Assembly (NCBI RefSeq): GCF_033843645.1
Contig: NZ_JAWXVZ010000003.1
Span: 124,001-188,000, forward strand
Length of the DNA: 64,000 bases
Direction: 5' to 3'
From: Pseudovibrio zosterae
Lineage (GTDB): Bacteria > Pseudomonadota > Alphaproteobacteria > Rhizobiales > Stappiaceae
In this document: positions 52,784 through 61,464 of the stretch, piece after piece
How the letters are laid out: the number at the start of each line of letters is the position of its first letter
Position numbering within the stretch: the first letter of the stretch is position 1
Position numbers and translations under genes: made by a program
Notes under the pieces: generated by a model
Database searches by the model: none
What the model was told of the DNA's origin: nothing
The model's input: only the letters and a program-made list of their open reading frames with translations

Positions 52784-54208
52784 TCAGGTTGCGGTGCCGC
52801 CCACAGTCATGGCGTTGATGCGCATGGAGGGCTGGCCGACGCCAACAGGCACGCCTTGCCCAGCTTTGCCGCAGGTGCCGATGCCAGGGTCCAGTTTCAT
52901 GTCATTGCCGATCATGGCGACGCGGGTGAGAGCGTCCGGTCCGTTGCCAATGAGCATGGCCCCTTTGATGGGCGCACCCACCTTGCCATTTTCGACCTTG
53001 TAGGCCTCAGTGCAGGAGAACACGAATTTGCCGGAGGTGATGTCCACCTGTCCGCCGCCGAAGGAAACGGCATAAATGCCATCCTTGACGCTTTCAATGA
53101 TTTCCTGCGGGTCCTTGTCGCCATTCTCCATGATCGTGTTGGTCATGCGCGGCATGGGCTGGTGTTCAAACGACTCGCGACGACCATTGCCGGTCGGTTC
53201 CACGCCCATCAGACGGGCGTTCTGGCGGTCCTGCATGTATCCGACAAGAATGCCGTCCTCGATCAAGGTCGTCCGGTTGGTTGGCGTCCCCTCATCATCG
53301 ACAGACAGCGAACCGCGGCGGTTGGCAATGGTGCCGTCGTCTACAATGGTGACGCCTTTGGCGGCAACGCGTTCGCCCATGAGACCGGCGAAAGCTGAGG
53401 TCTTTTTGCGGTTGAAGTCACCTTCCAGACCATGGCCAACAGCTTCATGCAGCAAAATGCCCGGCCACCCGCTGCCCAGCACCACATCAAAGGTGCCAGC
53501 AGGCGCGGGAATGGCATCCAGATTGACCAGCGCTTGACGAAGGGCTTCATCAACTGCCTGTTGCCAACTGGTTTCGGCAATAAACTCACCAAAGCCCTCA
53601 CGGCCACCCATGCCAAAGCTGCCGGATTCCTGCTTGTCGCCATCGCCTGCCACGATCGACACGTTGAAGCGCACCAGTGGGCGTACGTCGCGGACCCGGT
53701 GTCCGTCTGCGCGCAGGATGTCGACGGTTTTCCAGTTGCCAACAATGGAAACGGTTACCTGCTTGACCCGCGGATCTTTTGCTCGGGCATAGGCATCCAC
53801 CTGTTGTAGCAGGTGCACCTTCTCTTCAAAGGTTGGGGAACCGATTGGGTTCTCGTCGGTGTAGAGCTTCTGGTTGGTCCGCGCCGGTGCCGCCGCATAC
53901 GTGCCGGAATGGCCGCTTTGAACGGACTTGACCGCGTCAGCTGCGCGTCGCAAGGCGCCTTCGGAAATTTCGCCAGAGTGCGCGTAGCCGCTGGCTTCAC
54001 CGGCAACGGCGCGCAGGCCAAAACCTTGCGTGCTGTCGAAACTGGTGGACTTCAAACGGCCATTGTCAAACACCAGACCTTCGCTCTGGGTGTACTCCAG
54101 ATAAAGCTCGCCGTCATCGGCTCCGGCCAGCGCGTCTTTGGTGAGGGCAAGGGCCCGCTCTTCACTCAAATCAGCGGAAGCTAACAGGTCGATACGGTGC
54201 TCGCTCAT
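52784..54208 (-). CDS. tldD: TldD metalloprotease
   Basis: TldD is the zinc-bearing subunit of the TldD/PmbA protease that cuts unfolded peptides. The HExxxH zinc site is at His 254, Glu 255 and His 259 (LLHEAVGHG). Blocks typical of TldD include the N-terminal YLEYTQSEGLVFDNG (about 36-50) and C-terminal SFGGGQVDITSGKFVFSCTEAY. GAGGAG lies about 8 nt before ATG 54208; a longer frame to 54250 is less likely. The partner pmbA is 9 kb away on the other strand, so the complex is assembled from unlinked genes. Confidence 0.96.
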   Translation of the reverse strand: MSEHRIDLLASADLSEERALALTKDALAGADDGELYLEYTQSEGLVFDNGRLKSTSFDSTQGFGLRAVAGEASGYAHSGEISEGALRRAADAVKSVQSGHSGTYAAAPARTNQKLYTDENPIGSPTFEEKVHLLQQVDAYARAKDPRVKQVTVSIVGNWKTVDILRADGHRVRDVRPLVRFNVSIVAGDGDKQESGSFGMGGREGFGEFIAETSWQQAVDEALRQALVNLDAIPAPAGTFDVVLGSGWPGILLHEAVGHGLEGDFNRKKTSAFAGLMGERVAAKGVTIVDDGTIANRRGSLSVDDEGTPTNRTTLIEDGILVGYMQDRQNARLMGVEPTGNGRRESFEHQPMPRMTNTIMENGDKDPQEIIESVKDGIYAVSFGGGQVDITSGKFVFSCTEAYKVENGKVGAPIKGAMLIGNGPDALTRVAMIGNDMKLDPGIGTCGKAGQGVPVGVGQPSMRINAMTVGGTAT

Positions 54209-54419
54209 GGAACGGTCTCCTCGGGGTGTTGTGTTTCTCTGCTCGGCCATTAGTCACATAGGGGCTGGCTCTGCCGCATTCCAGAGTGACAGGGATGCAC
54301 CTTTGCTGAGCGCGATGCAAGTCGGTTTACGTAAAACGTCATGCCACAGGCGGATGGGGGAGCGGAACCTGTGAGGACTGGGGGAGGTACATTAAAGGGT
54401 CGTGAGGGGCACGGCGTAA

Positions 54420-54446
54420 CGAAAACGGCCAGCGCGAGGCTGGCCG
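54420..54446 (-). terminator. Terminator of ialB
   Basis: Perfect 8-bp arms CGGCCAGC / GCTGGCCG around a 5-nt loop are followed on the minus strand by TTTTCGTT, 34 bp past the ialB stop. Confidence 0.85.
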
Positions 54447-54479
54447 AAAGCACTTTTGGCGGTGAAGTCGCTGTTAGGC

Positions 54480-54998
54480 TCAAGGAAGCGCCTTGTAGCC
54501 CTCAGAAAACCCGCTCAGGGAGATCGGAATGCCAATTCCTTCTTCCGGTGTCTGGAAAATGATGAACGTGGCCATGGAGCCGGCCTGCAGCTTGGCTACC
54601 AGATCGTCGCGCAGGATCACCTCAGACACGCAGCCATTGGGCAGGCAGCGAACGAATGCAGCGTTGCCAATGTCTTCGTCGTCAATGCGCAAGCCAAGGC
54701 CAGATGGCAACAACACGCCAAGAGGGGCGAGAACGCGCAGGATGCTGCCCTGCTTGTCGGCCGTGTTGAGCACGATCACGGTGAGGCCCACATTTTCGCG
54801 GTCTTCAGCGGTGACGTTTTGAATGAGCGCACACTGCTCACTTTGTGCCCCGGGAGGCGTGTCGCAACGAAGCTGCCAGTCGTTATAGACCGCTTTGACT
54901 TCCCCTTGCGCGAGCGCGGCCCCGGACAGACCCATCGAAACAGTTGCCGTGACGATCACGGCCATTAGCCCTCTAACAAAGCGGTTCAGGCAATTCAA
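54480..54998 (-). CDS. Invasion-associated locus B (IalB) family protein
   Basis: This 172-residue periplasmic protein resembles Bartonella IalB. A signal peptide (LNRFVRGLMAVIVTATV, ending AALAQG) is followed by the mature start YNDWQLRCDTPPGAQSEQCALIQ, the family signature, and SLSGFSEGYKAL at the C terminus. Three pairs of Cys may form disulfides. TTG 54998 is the best start: GGAGGA lies 6 nt upstream. The location just before coxB recurs in Hyphomicrobiales. The function is uncertain: linked to host-cell invasion in Bartonella, but probably an envelope role here. Confidence 0.88.
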   Translation of the reverse strand: MNCLNRFVRGLMAVIVTATVSMGLSGAALAQGEVKAVYNDWQLRCDTPPGAQSEQCALIQNVTAEDRENVGLTVIVLNTADKQGSILRVLAPLGVLLPSGLGLRIDDEDIGNAAFVRCLPNGCVSEVILRDDLVAKLQAGSMATFIIFQTPEEGIGIPISLSGFSEGYKALP

Positions 54999-55497
54999 AG
55001 CTCTTCCTCCGATATCGGGTGTCGTCCGGGCATTCGTGTTGAATGCACGAATCGAAAAGTGGGCGCCCCACACTTCGAAACATTACCGAGACCGTGCCCT
55101 TAAATCTTACTGTGCTGCAGCAACGTATAGCACCAAGCACGCGATAATGACATCAATCGGGCAAGGGATATCCAAAAATAGCTTTTCTCATAAGGTTTTC
55201 GTGGCGACACGCTTCCCTATAGTCAGAAGTATGTATGTAAAAGCGCATAGCGAAGCTTGCGGGTTTCGGAAACTTATGATTTGTCTTTGGGGCATTGATA
55301 TTAATCAAAAATAGATGCGACAGAACGTCGCTACGACCTACGTGCAATCGCTTATCCGGGGAGGGTGAGCTAAAGTGCCGCTTCGTAAAGTGCCTCTGAT
55401 ATATCGAGGCGGTGATTTCTACCCTAGGGGTAGAGCAAGAGGTGCGCAATGAATTTACAGCTGTTCTACGGCTGACAAAGGATAGGGAGCACTAGAC
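54999..55497. other. Intergenic region between ialB and coxB
   Basis: These 499 bp carry two divergent promoters. I see no gene: a plus-strand frame through 54895-55314 is open but lacks coding character. No clear regulatory site was found. The coxB RBS AGGGAG lies 8 nt before its GTG. Confidence 0.5.
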
Positions 55498-56430
55498 GTG
55501 ACGAAGCTCTTCAAGCGTCATCTTACAAAACTGGCGAGCGCAGTCGCTTTTGCTGCGGCCCCCGGTTTCGTTGGGTCGGCGATGGCAGCACAGCCGGAGC
55601 CTTGGCAGATGGGCATGCAGGCTGCAGCAACGGAGGTCATGGAGGACGTCCGTTGGTTCAACGATTTCACGCTGATCATCGTGACGGTCATCACTCTGTT
55701 CGTGTTGGCATTGTTGATCTACTGCGTTGTGCGCTTCAACCGACGCGCCAATCCTGTGCCATCTCGCACTTCCCACAACACCATGATCGAGGTGGTTTGG
55801 ACAGTCGTTCCGATCCTTATTCTCGTCGTCATTTCCGTCCCGTCTTTCCGGCTGCTGTTCAAGCAGTTGGACATTCCGGAGTACGAGATGACCATCAAGG
55901 CAACGGGCTACCAGTGGTATTGGGGCTACGAGTACGTCGATGAAGGCATGCAGGATGTCTACTTCGATGCGATCATGTTGAGTGATGAGCAGCGCGCTGA
56001 GTTGAAGGCGGAAAAAGGCCTGACAGACCGGGAAGTGCCGCGTCTGCTGGCAACCGACTACAACGTGGTTGTGCCTGAGGACACCAACATTCGCGTGCTG
56101 GTTACCGCCGCTGATGTGATCCACGCCTTCGCCATGCCTGCCTTTGGCGTGAAGATCGATGCGGTGCCGGGTCGCTTGAATGAAACGTGGTTCAACGCAA
56201 CGGAGCCCGGCATGTACTACGGCCAGTGTTCCGAGCTGTGCGGCAAGGACCACGCCTTCATGCCGATCGCCATCCAGGTGGTGACCAAAGAGCAATACGC
56301 CGCTTGGTCTGAGGCAGCAAAGCAGGACGTTGATGAAGCCAACAGTCTGCTCGCATCCATGATCGAAGAAGAAAAGAACAAGACCGCTGAACTGAGCGCG
56401 TCTTCTGAACTGAAAGTCGCCACTCGCTAA
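55498..56430 (+). CDS. coxB: Cytochrome c oxidase subunit II
   Basis: CoxB carries the dinuclear CuA centre that accepts electrons from cytochrome c. The 310-residue protein starts with a signal-like segment (about 1-30, GSAMA), has two membrane helices (about 57-80 and 97-120) and a cupredoxin domain. CuA ligands are visible: His 209, Cys 244, Glu 246, Cys 248, His 252 and Met 255. GTG 55498 is the start. It is the first gene of the aa3 oxidase operon, 74 bp before coxA. Confidence 0.97.
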   Translation: MTKLFKRHLTKLASAVAFAAAPGFVGSAMAAQPEPWQMGMQAAATEVMEDVRWFNDFTLIIVTVITLFVLALLIYCVVRFNRRANPVPSRTSHNTMIEVVWTVVPILILVVISVPSFRLLFKQLDIPEYEMTIKATGYQWYWGYEYVDEGMQDVYFDAIMLSDEQRAELKAEKGLTDREVPRLLATDYNVVVPEDTNIRVLVTAADVIHAFAMPAFGVKIDAVPGRLNETWFNATEPGMYYGQCSELCGKDHAFMPIAIQVVTKEQYAAWSEAAKQDVDEANSLLASMIEEEKNKTAELSASSELKVATR

Positions 56431-56504
56431 CATGCGCGCGAGGGTCTTGGTGGCGTGTCGGCCTGCGCTGACACCCACGAAAGAACTTACGAGGGAGCAC
56501 AAAT

Positions 56505-58097
56505 ATGGCTGCGTACGGCGCGCAATCACATGATCACCCAACCGGATGGACGCGTTGGGTCTATTCAACAAACCACAAGGATATCGGTATCCTTTACCTG
56601 ATCTTCGCCATCATGGCGGGCATCGTGGGGGGAGCCCTGTCCGTTGGCATTCGTCTGGAGCTTCAGGATCCGGGCATGCAGTACTTCTCTGATCCGCACA
56701 TGTTCAACGTGTTCACCACGTCGCATGCGCTCATCATGATCTTCTTCATGGTGATGCCAGCCCTGATTGGCGGATTTGCGAACTACTTCGTTCCAATCAT
56801 GATCGGTGCGCCAGACATGGCGTTCCCGCGCATGAACAACATCTCCTTCTGGCTGTTGCCGCCAGCGTTCATCCTGCTGCTGATGTCCCTGTTCGTGCCC
56901 GGACCTCCCGGCGCAAACGGTGTGGGCGGTGGCTGGACCATCTACCCGCCGCTTTCCACCTCCGGGCAGCCGGGGCCGGCAATGGACTTTGCCATTCTGT
57001 CCCTGCACGTGGCCGGTATCTCGTCCATTCTGGGGGCAATCAACTTCATCACCACCATCTTCAACATGCGTGCACCGGGCATGACACTACACAAGATGCC
57101 ATTGTTCGTGTGGTCGGTGCTGGTCACGGTGTTCCTGCTGCTGCTCGCCCTGCCGGTTCTGGCGGGTGCGATCACCATGCTGCTGACAGACCGTAACTTC
57201 GGCACCACGTTCTTCGAAGCTGCAGGTGGCGGTGACCCGATCCTGTTCCAGCACCTGTTCTGGTTCTTCGGCCACCCGGAAGTGTACATCCTTATCCTGC
57301 CAGCGTTCGGCATCATCTCACATATCGTGTCCACCTTCTCGAACAAGCCGGTGTTCGGCTACATCGGCATGGCCTACGCCATGGTGGCCATCGGTGTTGT
57401 CGGGTTCGTCGTTTGGGCGCACCACATGTTTACCGTGGGTCTGTCCGTGGACACGCAAGCCTACTTCCTGTTCGCAACCATGGTGATTGCAGTGCCAACG
57501 GGCATCAAGATCTTCTCATGGATCGCGACCATGTGGGGTGGTTCCATCGAGTTCCGCACGCCAATGGTCTGGGCAATCGGCTTCATCTTCCTGTTCACCG
57601 TTGGTGGTGTGACAGGCGTGCAGCTGGCAAACGCAGGTCTGGACCGCGCGCTTCACGATACCTACTACGTTGTGGCGCACTTCCACTACGTGCTGTCGCT
57701 GGGTGCCGTGTTCGCAATCTTTGCAGCCTGGTACTACTGGTTCCCGAAGATCTCCGGGTACATGTACAATGAGTTCATCGGCAAACTGCACTTCTGGGTG
57801 ACATTCGTCGGCGTGAACCTTGTGTTCTTCCCGCAGCACTTCCTGGGTCTGGCCGGTATGCCGCGCCGCTATGCGGACTATCCGGACGCCTACCACGGTT
57901 GGAACTACGTCTCTTCCATCGGGTCGTACATCTCCGCTTTTGCTGTCTTCATCTTCCTTTATGGCGTGTTTGAAGCCTTCATGAAAAAGCGCAGTGCAGC
58001 CAACAACCCATGGGGTGAAGGGGCAAAGACCCTGGAGTGGACGCTGTCCTCACCACCACCATTCCACCAGTTCGAAACCCTGCCGAAGATCAAATAG
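56505..58097 (+). CDS. coxA: Cytochrome c oxidase subunit I
   Basis: This 530-residue, 12-helix catalytic subunit of an aa3-type heme-copper oxidase carries the low-spin heme ligands His 74 and His 394, heme a3 ligand His 392, and the CuB ligands His 257, His 306 and His 307. Tyr 261 cross-links to His 257. Glu 259 in GHPEVY, the entry of the D-channel, is present. This places it in the A-type oxidases. The ATG follows GAGGGAG. ctaB follows after a 173-bp gap. Confidence 0.98.
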   Translation: MAAYGAQSHDHPTGWTRWVYSTNHKDIGILYLIFAIMAGIVGGALSVGIRLELQDPGMQYFSDPHMFNVFTTSHALIMIFFMVMPALIGGFANYFVPIMIGAPDMAFPRMNNISFWLLPPAFILLLMSLFVPGPPGANGVGGGWTIYPPLSTSGQPGPAMDFAILSLHVAGISSILGAINFITTIFNMRAPGMTLHKMPLFVWSVLVTVFLLLLALPVLAGAITMLLTDRNFGTTFFEAAGGGDPILFQHLFWFFGHPEVYILILPAFGIISHIVSTFSNKPVFGYIGMAYAMVAIGVVGFVVWAHHMFTVGLSVDTQAYFLFATMVIAVPTGIKIFSWIATMWGGSIEFRTPMVWAIGFIFLFTVGGVTGVQLANAGLDRALHDTYYVVAHFHYVLSLGAVFAIFAAWYYWFPKISGYMYNEFIGKLHFWVTFVGVNLVFFPQHFLGLAGMPRRYADYPDAYHGWNYVSSIGSYISAFAVFIFLYGVFEAFMKKRSAANNPWGEGAKTLEWTLSSPPPFHQFETLPKIK

Positions 58098-58270
58098 CAG
58101 GGTGAGACGCGATCTTCCTTCGGGGCTCTGACGCGGGGCTCCGAAGGGCGGTGCCAACAAACCAGCGGCACCAGAAGGCGAAAGTGGAGGGCGGACCCGC
58201 TGGGCGCGGTCCGTGCGAGGCAAGGGCTCAAGGCACGAAGAGAGCCCGGAACAAAACAAGAGGTAAGTGC
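58098..58270 (+). other. Intercistronic gap with hairpins between coxA and ctaB
   Basis: Two short inverted repeats occur: CCTTCGG / CCGAAGG (58117-58147, 17-bp loop) and CGGACC / GGTCCG (58192-58213). They are not followed by T-runs. They may process or stabilise the message. I see no gene here. Confidence 0.35.
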
Positions 58271-59206
58271 ATGACGCTCCTGGAGCGAACACAGTCATAT
58301 ACCGAGGAAGCTGCAGACTTCGGCGGCATGGGATCCGTGCGCGACTACATCGCGCTGCTCAAGCCTCGTGTCATGTCTCTGGTCATCTTCACAGCACTTG
58401 TGGGAATGGTGCTGGCGCCCACCTCTCAGCATCCTGTGCTCAGTGCCATCGCTCTTTTGTGTATCGCCATCGGGGCCGGGGCCTCTGGCGCTTTGAATAT
58501 GTGGTGGGATGCGGACATTGACCGTGTCATGTCCCGCACCAAGAACCGCCCGATCCCGGCGGGCAAGATCACGCCCTCGGAAGCGCTCGCCTTTGGCGCA
58601 ACGCTCTCTGGCGGCTCCGTACTCGTACTTGGCCTTGTGGCCAACTGGGTCGCGGCGGGACTGCTCGCCTTTACGATCTTCTTTTACGTGGTGATCTACA
58701 CCATGTGGCTGAAACGCTCCACGCCGCAGAACATCGTCATCGGCGGTGCTGCTGGTGCGCTGCCGCCCGTTGTGGGTTGGGCAGCCGTGTCCGGCGTTGT
58801 CAGTCTGGAAAGCATTGCGCTGTTCATGATCACGTTCACCTGGACGCCGCCACACTTCTGGGCTTTGGCGCTGGTCAAGAACGGTGACTACAAAGAAGCT
58901 GGCATTCCGATGATGCCGGTGGTGGCCGGTGAGACCGCGACCCGCCATCAGATTGTGCTTTATTCTCTGATCCTTCTGCCCGTTGGCATGGGGCCGTTCC
59001 TGCTTGGCTATGCAAGCCTTTCTTACGGCATCGTTGCTGGCCTGCTTGGCACCGCGTTTCTCTATTACGCCGTGCGCGTCTGGCAGAACCGCGAAGGCGA
59101 GCAAGCCCGCAAAGCGGCCATGTCTCTCTTCAAATTTTCTCTGCTTTACCTGACAGCTTTGTTCGCTTGGCTGCTGGGTGAAAGCGTGATCGCCGGAGTT
59201 CTTTAA
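58271..59206 (+). CDS. ctaB: Heme O synthase (protoheme IX farnesyltransferase)
   Basis: This membrane prenyltransferase adds farnesyl to protoheme, the first step to heme A for the aa3 oxidase. The 311-residue protein has eight to nine helices, with the first Asp-rich motif NMWWDADIDR (Asn 76, Asp 80, Asp 84) and a second motif near NGDYKEAGIPMMP. ATG 58271 follows AGAGGTAAGTGC; an earlier frame start would add an Arg/Lys-rich leader. It ends 2 bp before the small CoxF-like ORF. Confidence 0.96.
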   Translation: MTLLERTQSYTEEAADFGGMGSVRDYIALLKPRVMSLVIFTALVGMVLAPTSQHPVLSAIALLCIAIGAGASGALNMWWDADIDRVMSRTKNRPIPAGKITPSEALAFGATLSGGSVLVLGLVANWVAAGLLAFTIFFYVVIYTMWLKRSTPQNIVIGGAAGALPPVVGWAAVSGVVSLESIALFMITFTWTPPHFWALALVKNGDYKEAGIPMMPVVAGETATRHQIVLYSLILLPVGMGPFLLGYASLSYGIVAGLLGTAFLYYAVRVWQNREGEQARKAAMSLFKFSLLYLTALFAWLLGESVIAGVL

Positions 59207-59208
59207 CC

Positions 59209-59376
59209 ATGGCTGGAAAAGCACAGGTGCCAGTTCAGAACCTGACACCAGAACAACACGAAAAACGCCGCATCCGGTCCATCGCTCTGGCCGTTGCTCT
59301 CGCCGCATTGGCGGGGATCTTTTACGTGGTGACCATCGTCAAGCTTGGTCCCGGCGTAATGGATCGCCCACTGTAA
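59209..59376 (+). CDS. CoxF-like small oxidase-assembly protein
   Basis: This 55-residue protein lies between ctaB and ctaG, with 2 bp and 27 bp gaps. Sequence features: polar N terminus with EQHEKRRIRSIAL, one transmembrane helix (about residues 24-44) and a short C-terminal tail ending MDRPL. It matches the CoxF-type protein found at this place in other alphaproteobacterial cox operons, probably an assembly factor or small subunit. I assign it from position and size. Confidence 0.8.
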   Translation: MAGKAQVPVQNLTPEQHEKRRIRSIALAVALAALAGIFYVVTIVKLGPGVMDRPL

Positions 59377-59403
59377 AAGGGGCAAGGGAAGGGATCAGGG
59401 ACG

Positions 59404-60015
59404 ATGACGCAAAAGGACGTTCAGCATCAGAACCGAAGCAATGCCAAGGTGGCCTTCATCTGCGTTGGCGTGTTCTTCAGCATGGTTGGTCTGTCCTTTG
59501 CGGCGGTGCCGCTCTATGACCTGTTCTGCCGCGTCACCGGCTATGGCGGAACAACACAACGCGTTGACATTGCAAGCGAAACTGTGTTGGACCGGGAGAT
59601 TATCGTTCGCTTTGATGCAAACACCAATCCGAACCTGCCTTGGGAGTTCGAGGCCAAGACACGCGTTGTTCGGGTGAAACTCGGACAAATGGCAGAGGTG
59701 TTCTACTCGGCCGAAAATGTGTCCAGTCGCAAAACGGTGGGCACCTCCACGTTCAATGTCTCCCCCGCGGAGATGGGGGGCTACTTCAACAAGATCGACT
59801 GCTTTTGTTTCACCGAACAGCCGTTGGTGGCTGGTGAGCAGGTGGACATGCCAGTCCTGTTCTTCATCGATCCCGCGATGGTTGAAGACGAACGCCTCGA
59901 CAACATCCGGGAAGTGACGCTGTCCTACACGTTCTTCCCGGTGACGACAGACGGTGAAGAAGAAACAGCAGCAACGGTTTTGGACGACGCCGTTGCAACC
60001 GAAGCAAAGCTATAG
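59404..60015 (+). CDS. ctaG: Cytochrome c oxidase assembly protein CtaG/Cox11
   Basis: CtaG delivers copper to the CuB site of subunit I. The 203-residue protein has a single N-terminal helix (about 15-38), an Ig-like periplasmic domain and the copper-binding motif CFCF with Cys 133 and Cys 135. A third Cys 42 (LFCRVTGYGGT) is also conserved. Its C-terminal segment YTFFP is typical. The ORF runs on into an acidic tail. Confidence 0.96.
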   Translation: MTQKDVQHQNRSNAKVAFICVGVFFSMVGLSFAAVPLYDLFCRVTGYGGTTQRVDIASETVLDREIIVRFDANTNPNLPWEFEAKTRVVRVKLGQMAEVFYSAENVSSRKTVGTSTFNVSPAEMGGYFNKIDCFCFTEQPLVAGEQVDMPVLFFIDPAMVEDERLDNIREVTLSYTFFPVTTDGEEETAATVLDDAVATEAKL

Positions 60016-60067
60016 AGCGCACCATGACTTTGAGGGATGCGCGTCGAGAATATTTGGGAGCATAGGT

Positions 60068-60955
60068 ATGGCTGAAGCTCATAGCAAAAACCACGACTAT
60101 CACATCATAGACCCGAGCCCATGGCCGTTCATCGCCTCGATCGGGACTTTGATTCTGGCGATCGGGGCCATCGGCTACATGCGGATGTCCAACGAGGATG
60201 TTCTGGGGTTCTTCCCATACACCGCTGAGGACGGCTCATTGGCGTATGGCATCGACCTGACCGGCTGGGGACTGTTTGTTATCGGATTGGCAATCGTGCT
60301 CTACACCATGTTCATGTGGTGGCGTGATACGGTGCGTGAATCCCATGCCGGGCATCACACGCGCGTCGTATCCCTGCATCTGCGTTATGGCATGATCCTG
60401 TTCATCGCGTCAGAGGTGATGTTCTTTGTTGCATGGTTCTGGGCGTTCTTTGATGTTTCCCTGTTCTTTGCTGAACCTGCACAATATGCGCGCGTCGAGC
60501 ACACCGGCGGTGTGTGGCCGCCACAGGGCATTGAAACCTTTGACCCTTGGCACCTGCCCCTTTTGAACACCTTCATTCTGCTGTTGTCAGGTACAACCGT
60601 AACCTGGGCTCACCACGCCATGCTGCATGATGATCGTGAGGGCCTGAAATGGGGGCTGATTGCCACCGTGACTCTGGGGCTCTTGTTCACCACACTGCAG
60701 GCCTATGAGTACAGCCACGCCGCTTTCGGGTTTTCCGACAACATCTACGGGGCAACCTTCTACATGGCCACTGGCTTCCACGGCTTCCATGTGATCGTGG
60801 GTACGATCTTCCTTGCTGTGTGCCTTTTCCGTGCCTTGGCGGGCCACTTTTCCGCAAAGAAGCACTTCGGGTTCGAGGCGGCAGCTTGGTATTGGCATTT
60901 CGTTGACGTTGTCTGGCTGTTCCTGTTCGCCTCCATCTATGTTTGGGCGGCTTGA
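60068..60955 (+). CDS. coxC: Cytochrome c oxidase subunit III
   Basis: This 295-residue subunit has seven helices of the Cox3 family. Conserved blocks include the N-terminal HDYHIIDPSPWP, the membrane segment SEVMFFVAWFWAFF (about 117-130) and GFHGFHVIVGT (about 237-247), and the terminal WYWHFVDVVWLFLF. ATG 60068 follows GGGAGCATAGG. A terminator follows. The gene completes the core oxidase operon coxBA-ctaB-coxF-ctaG-coxC. Confidence 0.97.
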   Translation: MAEAHSKNHDYHIIDPSPWPFIASIGTLILAIGAIGYMRMSNEDVLGFFPYTAEDGSLAYGIDLTGWGLFVIGLAIVLYTMFMWWRDTVRESHAGHHTRVVSLHLRYGMILFIASEVMFFVAWFWAFFDVSLFFAEPAQYARVEHTGGVWPPQGIETFDPWHLPLLNTFILLLSGTTVTWAHHAMLHDDREGLKWGLIATVTLGLLFTTLQAYEYSHAAFGFSDNIYGATFYMATGFHGFHVIVGTIFLAVCLFRALAGHFSAKKHFGFEAAAWYWHFVDVVWLFLFASIYVWAA

Positions 60956-60978
60956 TCAGGTTTTGACAGGTAAAGTAG

Positions 60979-61003
60979 AAAGGGCGGCGCGGCCGCCCTT
61001 TTT
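60979..61003 (+). terminator. Terminator after coxC
   Basis: A 10-bp stem AAAGGGCGGC / GCCGCCCTTT with a 3-nt loop is followed by a T-run, 24 bp past the coxC stop. Confidence 0.9.
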
Positions 61004-61062
61004 CGTTGCAATGGTCAGCTTCAGACCGTGTTAATGTTCTAGTAGGTTTTGCGGAGGACGCC

Positions 61063-61464
61063 ATGGCGGACCGGCACAAGCATGCAAGCGCTGGTTACAA
61101 GGGGTATGTCGACAACCCCATTTCGACCGGTTTGCGCTGCAAATGCCCGCGTTGCGGGGAGGGCCAACTGTTTCGCGGTATGTTGAAGCTGCGCGAGGCC
61201 TGCCCTGTATGTGGTCTATCTTATGCTTCTGCCGACTCTGGTGATGGACCGGCCGTTTTTGTGATCATGATTATCGGCTTTGTGGTTGTAGGCCTCGTAT
61301 TGCTGGTGGAACTTGCCTATCAACCGCCTATCTGGGTGCATATGGCGCTTTGGCTTCCTCTGACAGTGGGGCTCGCCCTTGGCCTGCTAAGGCCGCTCAA
61401 GGGGCTGCTGATTGTATTGCAGTACAAGCACAATGCGGCGGAGGGGAAGATCGATGAAGATTAA
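61063..61464 (+). CDS. DUF983-family zinc-ribbon membrane protein
   Basis: This 133-residue protein has two CxxC pairs (RCKCPRCGEG and ACPVCGLSY, about residues 25-55) as a zinc ribbon, followed by two membrane helices (about 67-110). The family is common in cox operons of Alphaproteobacteria; the function is unknown. GGAGG lies 5 nt before ATG 61063. It lies after the coxC terminator but overlaps surf1 by 11 bp. Confidence 0.9.
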   Translation: MADRHKHASAGYKGYVDNPISTGLRCKCPRCGEGQLFRGMLKLREACPVCGLSYASADSGDGPAVFVIMIIGFVVVGLVLLVELAYQPPIWVHMALWLPLTVGLALGLLRPLKGLLIVLQYKHNAAEGKIDED

